Notes under the pieces: generated by a model | Seen by the model: the letters and a program-made list of their open reading frames with translations, nothing else | The model's database searches: none | Told to the model about the DNA's origin: nothing | NCBI RefSeq assembly: GCF_025118155.1 | Contig: NW_026251389.1 | Span: 620,001 to 684,000, forward strand | Length of the DNA: 64,000 nt | Origin: Cokeromyces recurvatus | Taxonomy: Eukaryota; Mucoromycota; Mucoromycetes; Mucorales; Mucoraceae | Direction: 5' to 3' | Shown: positions 22,997 to 36,466 of the stretch, piece by piece | Numbering within the stretch: position 1 is the first letter of the stretch | Layout of the letters: each line of letters opens with the position of its first letter | Position numbers and translations under genes: made by a program

Positions 22997-23581
22997 TGTT
23001 ATAGGACAAGCTCTGAATATAAGCATAAGTAATATTATAATAGATGAATTAAATAATATAGGATAAACTATAAGTCTGAACACATAATAAAAGACATCAT
23101 ATTATACTGTATATAACATCCTATAAATAAAATAAAACTTATTAGCATCCGATCATCTAAATATGTCAAATATATAAGACATCGTATCATTTCTAACTAT
23201 TTATTTTTATAACCTTGATAAAGGATTCAGGTCGTCTTTGATCCAGTAAAATAAAAATATAAAAGATGCCAGGAACATACAATCAGATCATTATAATACC
23301 CAATAGATAATCCATAGATCAGTCCTTTGAATCAACACAATGTATATCTGAGTACTAACACTGCTTCGTGACTCATGTTCTTTGACAGCTATTTTTATTT
23401 CTTTGATTCAGGATTCATTAGTATAAATACAAGCAGTTGTGTAGACGCGAAATAATTCTTTATCTTTAATTCTCTTTTTGTTATCTTCTTTACATTGAAT
23501 GAGCAGTTTCAAACTATACTTCTTTCTGTTTTCTTTTGTCTCTTTCTTTTATTTTTCTTTATATTATTACATACCATCACA
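22997..23581 (+). repeat. LTR-like repeat, copy B, with possible primer-binding site
   Basis: Starts TGTTATAG and ends CATCACA (TG...CA, about 585 bp). It contains a TATA-box-like AGTATAAATAC (about 23420), a reasonable U3/R arrangement. Directly after it, TTGGTATCGCTAC resembles a tRNA primer-binding site (TGG complementary to CCA ends). No gag or pol follows. Its first 125 bp match copy A. It abuts the RT fragment. Confidence 0.45.
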
Positions 23582-25267
23582 TTGGTATCGCTACTACTTG
23601 CGCCTATATTAGCCCTACCATCTAACTGATTTTACAACAAATCGTTAATATACAGGAAGACCAGTTATAATAAAGCATTAACTCACCTCTTGTGCCCGTC
23701 TCTCTATGCATTGGCATGTTATGCCATTGAAAGGTTGTCACAGTCACCGTCTGTCTTGCTGCGATAATAGCTGCTAAGTCTTCTGTTCTTCGGTGTGTTC
23801 AATATTCATGATAGTCTTTTGGAAAGCCTGGCCATTTCTGTCTTTTTTGCGATTTTAAAAAAGAAACTGAGAAAAATTACTAAACATACTTGAAACACCA
23901 ATTTCTACCTTAAAGGTAGCCTTTACCTTCGAGACTAGACTAAACGAAGTAGCCTCTTACTTTGCTTTTGTGGTCCAAACGAGTCAACAAGTTGTTGTAG
24001 TAAAGGTTGGTTTTTGACTCGCTTCCGCCAAACTCATCTGCAAACGAGAAATAATCCAGAGGCTTGTCTTCATCTTGTAGGGCTTGGCGCAACCAACTCT
24101 TAAATATATAATTTGCAGGTAGTCCTGAGATTTTAACTTTAGCCGAATACTTGGGCATGACTTGTTCAAGTTTAAAAAAGAACAAAAGTTAGTAACTTGT
24201 CCAGTATTAAATGTAATCCAAATATACTAGAGCCTCCAACAAGGAATTGTTTTATATTATTTAAATAAATGAGAGAGGGTGAAATGTTAATAGCAGAGAC
24301 AAAAGATGCTTTATTTAAATCAACCAGAGGAACAGACGGACTTACGTTTCAAATTCGTTGTATTTAAGTAAAGCCAGCCTCTCGAGGACGTCATTTTTTT
24401 TTTAAAAAAAAATTGCCTGCTTCATCTTACAAAAAAAAATTCTTCTTTCTCTCACACCACAAAAAAGGAGGAGGAGAGATAAAACAATGGTTAACGAGAC
24501 TGGTAAATATCTATGCTTTCAACATAGCAGTGGGTTAAAACGGTTTGGTCCCCTTTGCAGGCTTTTTATAAGCTCACTTGCAGTTGCTTGTGAAACATGA
24601 GAAGTATGTCTACGCCTTTGATTCAAGATCGTAACTCCTTCAAGATCAGATAGTTTGTAATGTTGCTTTATTGGGTCTATACACTACGTCATAGTGTTCT
24701 GGTGATATTGATCTAATGCGACATGCTAGACTACCTTACAAGTATTAAAAGCCCTTCAAGGATGCCATCTCCTTCATGTGCTGATGGTTATGCCTTCTCT
24801 CTTTACCGTATTCTAGGATTCAGCTTCATCAGAACATAAACTACTTTTTTTTTAAATAAACATAACGCTTCCATATCTTTTAAGCAGTTAATTTATCAGT
24901 TCACATCTAAAGAAATATGGAGCATTACTACTACCTATCATTGCAGTTACAACCATTATTTGTTTTTTCTTGAACTGCATCAAGAGTACTCTTCACGTAA
25001 CCATCTGGTCAATTTTGAGTAGATAACGCGTAACACATGTAATATATATCGGATTATTTTGTAGAAAAAGGTATATACTTACACAACTCAAGCTCTTGAC
25101 GTATTTGTTTAAGTTGAATATTCAAAGAAAAAGTTCCTATCATAGTCTTGAAACATAGCGATAGTAGCTTCCTTCACTTTTTATCACTTGTTGATAACAA
25201 GGGTTTGATTAGAGAATCGAGTCTACCACAGGCACACTTTACACTTGGTGATCGAACAATTTCTGTA

Positions 25268-25308
<41 letters not shown>

Positions 25309-25873
25309 GCCCAACCTATTTTCTTCGGCTGTACCGTTATAAACAGTATATTAACATACATGAAAGTTTCCATATCTAAAACGCGAAAAAAACACCTAAT
25401 AACAGCTCATTAGAATATAGACAAATAAGGTACATATTATTATAGGCCAAGTTATTATTTTAATTCTATAGATATTTCCGCCTAGTATAATTAATACAAT
25501 GATAGTTATCTTGATTTACAAGCACAACAGTATAAATGACTGCTTAAACTAAATTATATTGAAAAAATCTAACTCGTATTACACCAAAAACAAATTTTAA
25601 GAAATTCTTTTAAAAATATTATCATTTGTTGGGGTCGGTAACAAAATTTATATTCTACATAGTTATCATTTATTTACTAGAATTTTTAACTAGATGGTTA
25701 TTTATATTATAATCAAACGAAAGTCATATAGTGTAATATGTCATATTTTTTTTATTATTATTATGTAATGTAGACATTTTATATTATATATAAAAGGGGA
25801 GGAAGAAGAAAGAACGAAAGATATGGTATAATAAATATAAAATCACTTACTAATAGTCTATTACTTATCTAGC
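23582..25873. other. Relic/intergenic region
   Basis: No intact gene. A minus-strand frame at 24155-23941 (MPKYSAKVKISGLPANYIFK ... YYNNLLTRLDHKSKVRGYFV) has protein-like composition but no recognised domain and may be an exon or TE remnant. A long T tract lies at about 25270-25303, next to the short inverted repeat shared with 17.42 kb. The last 500 bp form the 3' flank of HSP60. Confidence 0.4.
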
Positions 25874-27706
<1,833 letters not shown>

Positions 27707-27766
27707 TTAATTTTAAACCTTTTTTTTTTCTGGGGAAAAAAAAGAATGAATTCAGCAGGGTCTAGT

Positions 27767-27781
27767 AGAAAGTCCTAGAAA
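27767..27781 (-). promoter_or_regulatory. Heat-shock-element-like site upstream of HSP60
   Basis: Plus strand reads aGAAagTCCtaGAAa, three 5-bp units with correct HSE spacing (nGAAnnTTCnnGAAn) and one mismatch (TCC for TTC), about 170 bp upstream of the HSP60 ATG. HSF1 sites are expected at this gene; binding is inference. Confidence 0.45.
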
Positions 27782-28790
27782 AAAAAAAAACTCATTATGG
27801 CTTGGTTTGAATTATTCCCATCTTGAAATATTAATAATATGAAATAAAGCCATTTTACTTCTTCTCTTGAAAACATATTTTATAAATATTACTTAACATT
27901 TAATAAATTATTAAAGATAATGTATCCAATATACGTTCTTATTATATAATAGAAGGTATTACTTACTTTATTCTCAAGTATATAAAATATGTCTATTTCT
28001 TTTTTTTTCCCACAATCAAAAATGGACGGACCAATAATTTCAATAAATTTACCCGTTATTGTGGTAACGGAATGATTATTTACCTTGTCTTCTCAAAATG
28101 ATATTGTACTGAAAAAAAATTATGTTGACGTGTTTTTTTTTGAGAAAACATGTCATATTTGTTGAAAAAACGTTGTCGCATTTATGGAAATTTAAGTCTA
28201 GAATCTGTTGAGACACTCAAATATCAAAGAAGAAATGTGATTTGCTTTTATATTCTTTAAGGTCACCGAAAATGTATAGAAATGGGGAAGGGGGAGTATT
28301 TTTTTTAGAAGGTTGGCTTTCCTTAACTGCAGAAAGACGTGAGATCAGCATTCAATATATTCAAGATTACTGTAACTTGTTAGACTATGAACCTATTATA
28401 TGGTCAACAAACTTCGTTAATCGAAGGAACTAGAATATATACGACGTACACAAATAATATAAATTTGACATTTGGTAATCAATATTCTTTTCGGATATTC
28501 AAATGAGAATAGCTGAATTGAAATCAAGAAGAGAAGCAGAAGGTGTATCTGCAGAAATAATATCAATTGAAATTCGTGAAACCATCACTCTCCCTGCTGC
28601 TAACTTTAAGCAGGCTTTATCCTAAAGAATAATAGTAACCAACAGGATTAGGGCCTAATCTTCTAATCCTATTTTTATTTGTACCCTAGATGTTCTTACA
28701 TCTATATTACTGCCAAATCTAAGATCATATCAATTCCGGAATACAATATTTATTATGATGCGAAAGTAAATCCCATTGAACACTTTAAGG

Positions 28791-28837
<47 letters not shown>

Positions 28838-29205
28838 TTTGTTCAATTATTTAACAATCTTGAAATATCTGTATTTAACTGTTGTTCACTTTGTTAATTA
28901 TTGTCTCCCTGCTCTGTGACGATTGATTTAAAAAAAAAATTATGCCAAAATATTCTTGGTCGTTCCTGGATCACCACCTATTCTGATGATAAACTCATTT
29001 TATGAGAACTGTCATTAAAATAAACTCTTCTGCGTTTAAACAGCAATAGAAAGGCGCATTACATTTTAGAGGAATAATTTAGACAGATGTTGTGGAAGTT
29101 ATCATAATAGATAAATAAATAAAAAGAACAAATAAACAAGGCAGGTACACATCACGATATAGTGTCCAAGTGAAGCAGATCCAATACATCAATAAAATAA
29201 ATATG
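27782..29205. other. Gene-poor region with A/T tracts
   Basis: About 1.4 kb without a supported gene. Short frames near 28277-28433 (FFLEGWLSLTAERREISIQY) and 28504-28624 (MRIAELKSRREAEGVSAEI) look protein-like and may be remnants of the N-terminal part of the nuclease relic downstream, but I cannot show this. A T tract of about 40 nt lies at 28796-28835. Confidence 0.4.
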
Positions 29206-29883
29206 CAGTAGCATGTGGATGTTTTCGGCAGATATATTACTGTAGACCCTGAACGTCGTGACTTATTGAATTTTGTACATGAAAGTTCTTCTCTAGAAGA
29301 GCTCATCAGGTACAGGTACACTACGCTATTCCAAAAAAAAGTCACTGAAAAGAGTCAAGTATTGTCGAATATTAGAAGATCTGAAAACATAAGTTATCTT
29401 TGATGTGGAAAATACCTTACAAAACTCTCGGTTATTATTTTTAGAAAGATTTGGTGAGTTTTTAACAAAAAGTTCATTGACATCTGAAGTTATTTCAATT
29501 CACTATACTCAAATTACAACAAGTCATCGAACTTCACATCCTATACATTGTAAGATGAAACTTTTTCATTACTACATAAAGAAACAAAAGGAAGAGCAGT
29601 TGCTGGTTAAAATAGGAGACATATTTTTGAAGATAATGCTGTTTTCGTGACCGATACTTGGGCTGCTCCAAATGCTCGATATCATGAACCAACAAAAGGT
29701 ATTGGTTTCTGGGATCCTCTCAAAAAGCATAATTTATTGGTGTATTTGATTAATGAATGTAGAACGAACAATTGTTGTCCAGAATGCCACAGCATGAGTT
29801 TGTAATCTTTCAAACGAGTTATAAACCGAAAACCTTTCAGACAACAAACAAATGTTTTAGTTATTAGGCATGGTTTATTAAGG
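29206..29883 (+). pseudogene. Decayed Fanzor/TnpB-like (RuvC, OrfB zinc-ribbon) nuclease
   Basis: Three fragments in shifting frames. (1) From 29215: GRYITVDPERRDLLNFVHES and LIRYRYTTLFQ, the RuvC-I region with the D-P-x-R-R-D motif, ending in TGA. (2) About 29550-29630: KMKLFHYYIKKQKEEQLLVK, corresponding to the helical bridge before RuvC-II. (3) From 29621 in a third frame: FEDNAVFVTDTWAAPNARYH EPTKGIGFWDPLKKHNLLVY LINECRTNNCCPECHSMSL, then TAA at 29803-29805 and FKRVINRKPFRQQTNVLVIR HGLLR. The E-x-x-T-x-x-x-C-P-x-C block is the RuvC-II Glu plus first zinc-ribbon knuckle; the HGLLR strand normally precedes the second knuckle and the NRD RuvC-III motif, both absent. At least two stops and two frameshifts make it a pseudogene. 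Confidence 0.7.
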
Positions 29884-30007
29884 GGGGGTTTTTTTGTCAA
29901 TACACTATGGTTAATACCAGTGCTGTTCCTAACAGTGTACTTTATGTCTATCTTATCTGGAAAAATTAACTGCAGCAATAAACTCCTTTAAATTTCTTTT
30001 AGTTCTT

Positions 30008-30155
30008 CATAGTGGTATCGACTTATTTAAATCCCCTTTATTGAAAAGAAGTACGCCCTATGTGGAAGATATGCTAAAGTCATATCACTACTAGTTTCCG
30101 GAAGACGATATCCATGATTACCATAACCTCTTCTCTCTCTCTCTCTCTTTCTTTT
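30008..30155 (+). repeat. Coding-derived repeat, inverted copy at 55205-55360
   Basis: Close match to the reverse complement of 55205-55360. Both copies keep one frame readable as HSG[IV]DLFK.PLLKR.TPYV and EDMLKSYHY.F.EDDIHDYHNLF; this copy has a stop (TAG) where the other has CAG. An acceptor-like TTTTAG precedes it. The protein is not recognised. The copy lies 125 bp after the nuclease relic and ends in a (CT)n tract. Confidence 0.55.
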
Positions 30156-30427
30156 TTTTACCTTGTGTCACTTACAAAGATTTTTAGTTTCTTTGTCACT
30201 GTTATTTTGTTGAGCAGATCTGGACAATCCAGTGGTATCATTTAGATACTATGTACTCACACGGATCAAAAAAATAAATAAATTATGTAACTTTTATTTT
30301 TAATAGTAATAAATGTCCCCCTCCTTTTTTTTTATTACAACTGTTAATTCTTAGAATTGGTAATTAAATAATAATGTTATCAATAATAATAGTATAAAAA
30401 GATATTGCAATAATGTAGATTTCATGT

Positions 30428-31187
30428 TCATTCTTTTTCTTTTTCTTCATCATCATAAATAACCGGTAAAAGTGTTGGAGAGCTACTCTGACTACTTTGA
30501 GTTATACTTTGACCATAATTGCTTTTAATATCTATATTGGAAGCACTTTGAAGGGGATTTGTTTGATTATTAAAAGTTGAAAATTCTGAATTATGTTGAT
30601 GTATTGATGTTAATGAGGACTCCTCTGCGTTAGAGTTCATTATTATTGAATTAGTATAGTAGGTATTATCCTTATTGCTAGAAAAGTAAGGATTTTTTAT
30701 TGCTGCGTTATTATACATCATCATAGACGATGGCGGCATCATAAAGGGTGCTTGGTATAAATAAGGGTGTGAAGGTGATACAGCTGTTGCCGCTGGTATC
30801 GCTGTATGAGTAGGAGGATAATTATTAGAGTGAGCAGAGATCTGTTGAGACATGATAGGTTCATGTTGAAGATGATAGCCTCCAAAAAAAGGGGTAGAAT
30901 CTTTATTATTATAACATGCAGGTAATAAAGATGCCGTTTGACTGTTTAAGGTAGTGGATGCCGTAGATGAGTAGCAACTGTTACTGCTATCCTTAAATTG
31001 TGAAGCTGCTGAACGTGCATAATAATAAGCTCTAAAATCTTCTCTTGGGTCTCTGAATGAGGATGCCGAAGAATAGAGACGATTCGGATCATAAAAAGGT
31101 TGAGCACGGGGAAAGTTTATAGGTTGATTATCATCGTGGTATACAGAACTCATCTCACTCTCTTTCTCGTCTTTATCGTAATCCCCT

Positions 31188-31227
<40 letters not shown>

Positions 31228-31798
31228 CATGATTATGCCAATCATTCAATCCTGTAGTTACAACTTGTTTATATTGTCTTATTCTTTCTTCTCTTTCTTG
31301 ACGTGATTTTTGAAGCTGCTTACGTCGAGTCCAACACATTACATAAAACATATAAGATAGAATAGCAGTACCTAACATGCTCACAATAACAATACATGCG
31401 ATCTTTCCACCAGAAAGTTTTGATGTATTTGAATTAGTAGTCACAATATTAGTGTTTGTAGCTGTAGGAGAAAAATAAAAGGCTGAGGATGTCATTGTTG
31501 GTACACCAAAAGTAAGTTGACCTTTAGCACTTGAAGGGAGAGGAGCGTAAATAGTAGGAAGTGGTATACCAGAATTATCTATAGTACTAGTCGTATCAGC
31601 ATTTAAAGAAGTCGAACTAGGTAATGGAGAAAATATTTTTATCGTAAATGAACTATCCGCATTTTCAGATGATATAATTTTATCTGTTACAGTCGAAGAA
31701 ATAGGGGTGAATATAGGAGGAAAAGAGTAAGTGTAAGATGTCGTGTGAGTAATTGATCTAGAAGTTGTTGTTTGTGAATAATTTTTTTTATCTGACAT
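30428..31798 (-). CDS. Ser/Thr-rich single-pass membrane protein with disordered cytoplasmic tail
   Basis: Single-exon gene of 456 aa. Residues 1-125 are Ser/Thr-rich and likely O-glycosylated, without a clear cleavable signal peptide. Residues about 131-153 (KIACIVIVSMLGTAILSYMF) form one transmembrane helix, followed by WTRRKQLQKSRQEREERIRQ, a positive-inside basic stretch. The remaining roughly 280 residues are low-complexity, with a polyasparagine tract encoded by (ATT)n and many Tyr, Ser and Gln. The layout resembles fungal wall-sensor or mucin-like membrane proteins (Mid2/Wsc-type), but no cysteine-rich WSC domain is present. Function is not assignable. Confidence 0.65.
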
Positions 31799-32517
31799 TT
31801 ATAAGCTAAACAGCATTAAAGAAACAAAAACAAAACAAAGAACAAAAAAAAAAAAAAAAAAAATGAATAAGAATAGCAATACTAATATAGTTGATTCCTT
31901 TTTTTTTGTTTTTTTTCATTAACTTAATAAAAAAAAAGGTAAAACCTAAACAAACTCATATATTATGGAACTTTTTTTTGGACTCCTTGACGAATAAAGA
32001 TTAAAATTCACTGATCCCGGAGTTTTAAATGAAAGATGAAAAGAAATATTTGAGCTACAAATCATGTGTATTTATTTCTTTTAAATAAGCAATTATTATT
32101 ATTATTATTATAAATAAAAATATAGCTCTATATTTAACCCTTTTTTTTTCTTATCATCAGCCTTTTCTTCTTATTGGTATGACAAAGCTTATGCACGTTG
32201 TAAAAATAAAAACTACAAAAACGCGATAGAATGGTCTTTTTTTTGTAACACGCATATATCATTTTAATAAAAATGCCATGTGACATATTGTTGTAATTTG
32301 AATTACTCGTGTAGAATGTTATAATGAGAAATAGCCAGTAATTGTAAAAAAAAAAAAAAAAAAAAAAAAAACGCGAAATAAGAATTATTTACTCAACAAT
32401 AATGGTTATTATATACTATAGCATAATATATTTATAATTTATATGATGCTAGTATGATGAAAACATATAAAAATATTTATATCTATTACATAATATACAT
32501 ATACTATTTTCTTTATT
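31799..32517. other. Intergenic, A/T-rich
   Basis: No gene seen. It contains an (ATT)n run near 32094-32110 and a poly-A tract at about 32346-32371. Confidence 0.5.
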
Positions 32518-34429
32518 TTATATAATTCTTAGTTCATTTGGTTTTGTCTCTAATTCAATAACTTTTGTACAGTTCTTTACACCGTTCTTTAATCGAAGCC
32601 AACGACCTAATTTTAATTCTTGTCCAATACCAAGCACAAGTAAAGTACGTTTAGAAGGAAATGAAGTTTTGATTTGAATACTATTAATTACACCCTGCAC
32701 AGGAATCTGCCCTATTTGACTAAAGCTCTTATTATCTGATGCTAATTTCCATATACGTACATAGCCATCCCATGAACCTGAAACAAATAAATCGGAGTAT
32801 TTTAGACTAGCTAATGCTGTAATCCAGTAAGGTGTCTTAATATCTCCTTCTGATTCACTTGCGTATATATTCAATCCATGAGCAATTGACTGAGAGAAAA
32901 CAGGCTTTTTACGATTAATGTCCCATAAAGAAATAACACTATACATATGTATATGTAAATAAACAAGAATACAAAGATTATTTAATAATTTACAATGATA
33001 CTTTACCCACTGTCACCACCTGTAATGAACATACTTTCGTCAATTTGTGCTATACAGTCTAATGAACCTTCTACATATAAAGGTCGATTACTTCCATCTG
33101 AATTCTTTGTAGAGACACTGCCTCTATATATTAGTTGCGATTCTTCAGGAATTTTCCACCATCTCGCTGTTTTATCTCTACCACCCGTGGATACACAACG
33201 TTCACGACCAAGGGTATCAATATCTGTAATTTGATCTTGATGACCAAATAAAGTTTCAATATAAGCTCTTTCATCAATATTCCATAGTTTAATTGTTCTA
33301 TCATGTGATGCAGAATATAACTGATTTGATCCTTTACGAAAAGCAAGACCCTAATACGAAAAAAAAAAAGAATTGAGTTTAATGATAACAAAATTTATGA
33401 AAAAGTGACTTACAGATACTGTATCTCTATGCTGAGTAAATTTGACAATATGCTTATTTTCTTTAACTGACCAGATATTAATAACCTTATCTTGTCCACC
33501 ACTTGCAAGATATTGTCCGTCATAACTTATTGCAAGACATAAAATGGCTTGTGTATGTCCATCAAAGTTTTTAACCCCTTTTCTACCTCCTAAAAAGGTA
33601 TGTAATTTTTTAAAAGTCTTTGCATCCCCTAATGGAAAAAAAAAAGGTGCAAGTATATGTTAATTTAAAGTACATCTCCTCAAAAAAAAACTTCATCTTT
33701 ACATTTCACAATAGATCCATCTTTTGAGGCTGAATATAAAATGGCACCATCCTCAGATAATGCAACTGCTGTAACTGGAAGCTGATGACCACGCATTGTA
33801 TTCATTTTTATATTTTCGACATCATCTAATTTAAACTATTTATTGAATGCATTAAGATCAGAGTATTAAATAGCGTATATGACAATAAAACCTACTGTAT
33901 CTGCAATTCGTAGATGAAGTCTACCTTCATTCTCATCCTAAAAGAAAAATAAATATAGTTTAATATCTTATAACTATTCTTTGAATAATGAAGACAAATA
34001 ATGTGCATACATCATCTTTTTTTAAACGTTCAGCAATCAGATCTCGATCCAAATCAGCAGCATCAAACGCAGTAATGTCATCTGTTTTACAAAATAATAT
34101 GTGAGTTTAAGATTATATATAACATGTACTTGAATATAAATATGTATATATCATTTTTATGTACCCTCTAATGATTTTTCAATAGAACCTAAATAGGCTT
34201 TAGCAAGACGAACACGTTTTTCTGCAGCTGTTTCTTCAATTTCCTCTTCTGAGGATTCTACTTCGCTCTCAGCAGATAAATCAGTATCAAAATTATCTTC
34301 CTCATTGTCTTCAATATCACTATCTGGCTTGGTATTTTTGGGTTGAGGTTTGACGGAACCTTTTTTTGTAGCTTTGTTATTAGAACGCTTACGTTTGCGC
34401 GTACTGGCAAAAAAGGGATCCACAGCCAT
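32518..34429 (-). CDS. RRP9: RRP9 / U3-55K, WD40 component of the U3 snoRNP
   Basis: Multi-exon minus-strand gene; at least seven exons (starting 34165-34429, 34011-34081, 33896-33937, about 33704-33835, and ending 32518-32946). The N-terminus is basic then acidic (FASTRKRKRSNNKATKKG, nuclear), followed by the conserved ETAAEKRVRLAKAYLGSIEK and DLDRDLIAERLKKDD..DENEGRL typical of U3-55K. WD repeats follow: MRGHQLPVTAVALSEDGAIL, SYDGQYLASGGQDKVINIW, SNQLYSASHDRTIKLWN, LGRERCVSTGGRDKTARWW and SDLFVSGSWDGYVRIWKL. RRP9 binds the U3 snoRNA B/C motif in the nucleolus and is required for early 18S rRNA processing. Interior exon borders are approximate to within a base or two. Confidence 0.92.
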
Positions 34430-34662
34430 TATAAATATGTATAATTAAATAAAATAAATAACACTTGCAAATGCTATTTTTTTTTCCTTTTATTTTTTTT
34501 AATTTAGAAAAACAAGGCGGAAGCCACAGAATTAGCAGTCATTGCTTGCCTCTTTTTTTTTTCCTTCTTCTTCTCCTTGATTGCGGGCTTTTAAACTTTA
34601 AAAATATAATATAAATAAGAATGATCAATGATGCTGTTCTAACTAGCTCCAAAAAAGGAGAA
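34430..34662. other. Upstream region of RRP9
   Basis: AT-rich leader and promoter region; no specific motif recognised. It ends where the long inverted repeat starts. Confidence 0.4.
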
Positions 34663-35494
34663 GATAATAATAACCTCTTAGGAGTCAAGAGGAAGAAAAG
34701 AAAAGAAAAAAAAAAGAAAAAAGAGAGCAAGATAAAAGAAGAAATCAAGGATAGTATGAGTATACTAGTCTATTATGAGGACAAATAAAGAAAGTAGATC
34801 CAGTAATCATTTATAGCATTTGGAGTTGACTGTGGATATAAAGATACTTGATAGAGTATTCACAGGTAGAAGTATCATATAGATGATGAAGACACGGTAC
34901 AGGAAGACTGCCGGGCAAAGCTAATCAGGATTCCAGGCTAAAGGTCATAACTATGCTTAATGTAGGTCATTGATAAACAAAGAGTATGTGGCAATAGACA
35001 GTGGTTCCTGAATGAATCTAAATGATTGGATCCTGACCAAGATAGTCTTCTATAGTAACACCTATCCAAGTAGCTTAGATTATAGGAGTTAGTCTGTCAA
35101 AAGAAGAGAATGAATGTTTATTATAAGCAAGCGTAAATGAATCCTGGAAACCAAAGAAATTTGAGAGATTATAAAGATCATATCCTTTGAATTACACAAG
35201 AGTTCTTTGGGAATCAATTGAAATGTAGATGTACTGCTCAGGCAACAAAACTCTTTTCATTCAAGTTATTACAAATATACATAGTGTTCTTGCTTAATAA
35301 TAATATAGCAACATGATATAAACGCTTTCAAATAAAAAAAACCTCCATTTTTCAGGTTTCACAATAAATAATCAGTGAACACGATCGTCTTCCTACATTT
35401 TATCGATTTCAGTAGTTATATCATCATATCGTTGTCTCGAACACGAACACGGTTTTATTCCCTAACGAGAAAATTGATATTCTTGCATGTAAAC
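34663..35494. repeat. Long inverted repeat, arm 1 (pairs with 59524-60360)
   Basis: About 830 bp nearly identical to the reverse complement of 59524-60360; only scattered substitutions were seen on reading. Its outer end carries a short hairpin, CCTCTTAGGAGTCAAGAGG, at about 34674-34692 (6-bp stem, 7-nt loop). No protein-coding frame is recognised and the ends are not TG...CA, so it is probably a non-autonomous element or part of one. Confidence 0.75.
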
Positions 35495-36048
35495 TAGGTT
35501 TATGTTGCCTAATAGTGTATATAAAGAAATTTTCAAGTACTACTAATAATCTTATTTTTATCCAGAATATTATTATCAAGCTCTAGCAACACACAAACTA
35601 TCTATCTATCTATTTATGTTAATAACTCTTTTTGGCTAATTATTTGTATCATCTTTCATAAACTTGATTACGTCTTTTATCATAAAAATCTATATCCACT
35701 GCTGTTACAATTAGGATAAAAATCTCCTTCTTTTCCTTTACTCACTACGCCTTTTTCTTTGCTGTTTTCTCCTTAATTCCTAGAGAGACCTTTCTTTATT
35801 TTATTGATGATCCAACTTGAGCAACTCTGATGTGTACAATATTCATGCGCAATTGAGGTTTTTAAAAATTATTATTATAATAAAGAAAGTCCGGACCGGA
35901 CATCCTAATATACTCTAAAATTAAAATTTTAAAAAAAAAATCAGGATCCTAAAAAAAAAATCCGGGAAAACTTTCAAGTCAAGCAAGAGGTAAAGTAAGC
36001 AAATGCCAGTGAATCACAGACTTCCTCCTCTTTGGTACTTTATCAAAA
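35495..36048. other. Intergenic upstream of RPL43
   Basis: AT-rich with a short (ATCT)n tract near 35600. The proximal part holds the CCGGA motifs listed separately. No gene seen. Confidence 0.45.
35889..35966 (+). promoter_or_regulatory. CCGGA-type motifs upstream of RPL43
   Basis: GTCCGGACCGGAC (35889-35901, a palindrome around a central A, containing ACCGGAC) and ATCCGGG (35960-35966) lie about 150 and 85 bp before the RPL43 ATG. The same two cores, ACCGGAC and CCCGGAT (reverse complement of ATCCGGG), occur upstream of RPL35. Confidence 0.45.
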
Positions 36049-36466
36049 ATGGTATATACGATATTAAAAGTATCCATCCATCCATTCATAAATTAAAAAA
36101 AGATGTTTGATTAGGTCAAGAGAACTAAGAAGGTCGGAATCACCGGTAAATATGGTACCCGTTATGGTGCCTCTCTCAGAAAGACCGTAAAGAAGATGGA
36201 AATCACCCAACACTCTACCTACACATGTACCTTCTGCGGTAAGGATGCTGTTAAGCGTTCTGCTGTTGGTATCTGGAAATGTAAGGGTTGTAAGAAGATC
36301 ATGGCTGGTGGTGCTTATACTGTTTCGTAAGTTATTCATGTGCACTTCTTAATTATAATTTATTCACTTTTTTTTTTCTTTTTAATACTATTTTTTTTAT
36401 AGCACAACCGCTGCTGCTACCGTTCGTTCCACTGTTCGTCGTCTTCGTGAATTGGCTGAAATCTAA
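36049..36466 (+). CDS. RPL43: 60S ribosomal protein eL43 (L37a)
   Basis: Exons 36049-36051 (ATG only), 36115-36326 and 36403-36466 give 92 aa, the exact family length. The protein starts [19 protein letters not shown] and carries the C4 zinc motif CTFCG ... CKGCKK expected for eL43, ending [15 protein letters not shown]. The first exon is placed on an ATG directly followed by GTATAT; introns right after the start codon are common in fungal ribosomal protein genes. Codon use is strongly biased (CGT, AAG, GCT) compared with neighbours, in line with high expression. Confidence 0.93.

Noticed and set aside
30009..30095. MITE with inverted ends (AGTGGTATCGACTT ... AAGTCATATCACTA)
   Set aside because: Similarity between the two genomic copies extends well beyond these ends and the segment has a conserved reading frame, so the inverted ends are probably coincidental.
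34663..35494. Solo LTRs as the identity of the long inverted repeat
   Set aside because: The ends are not TG...CA, no primer-binding site adjoins and no target duplication was found.
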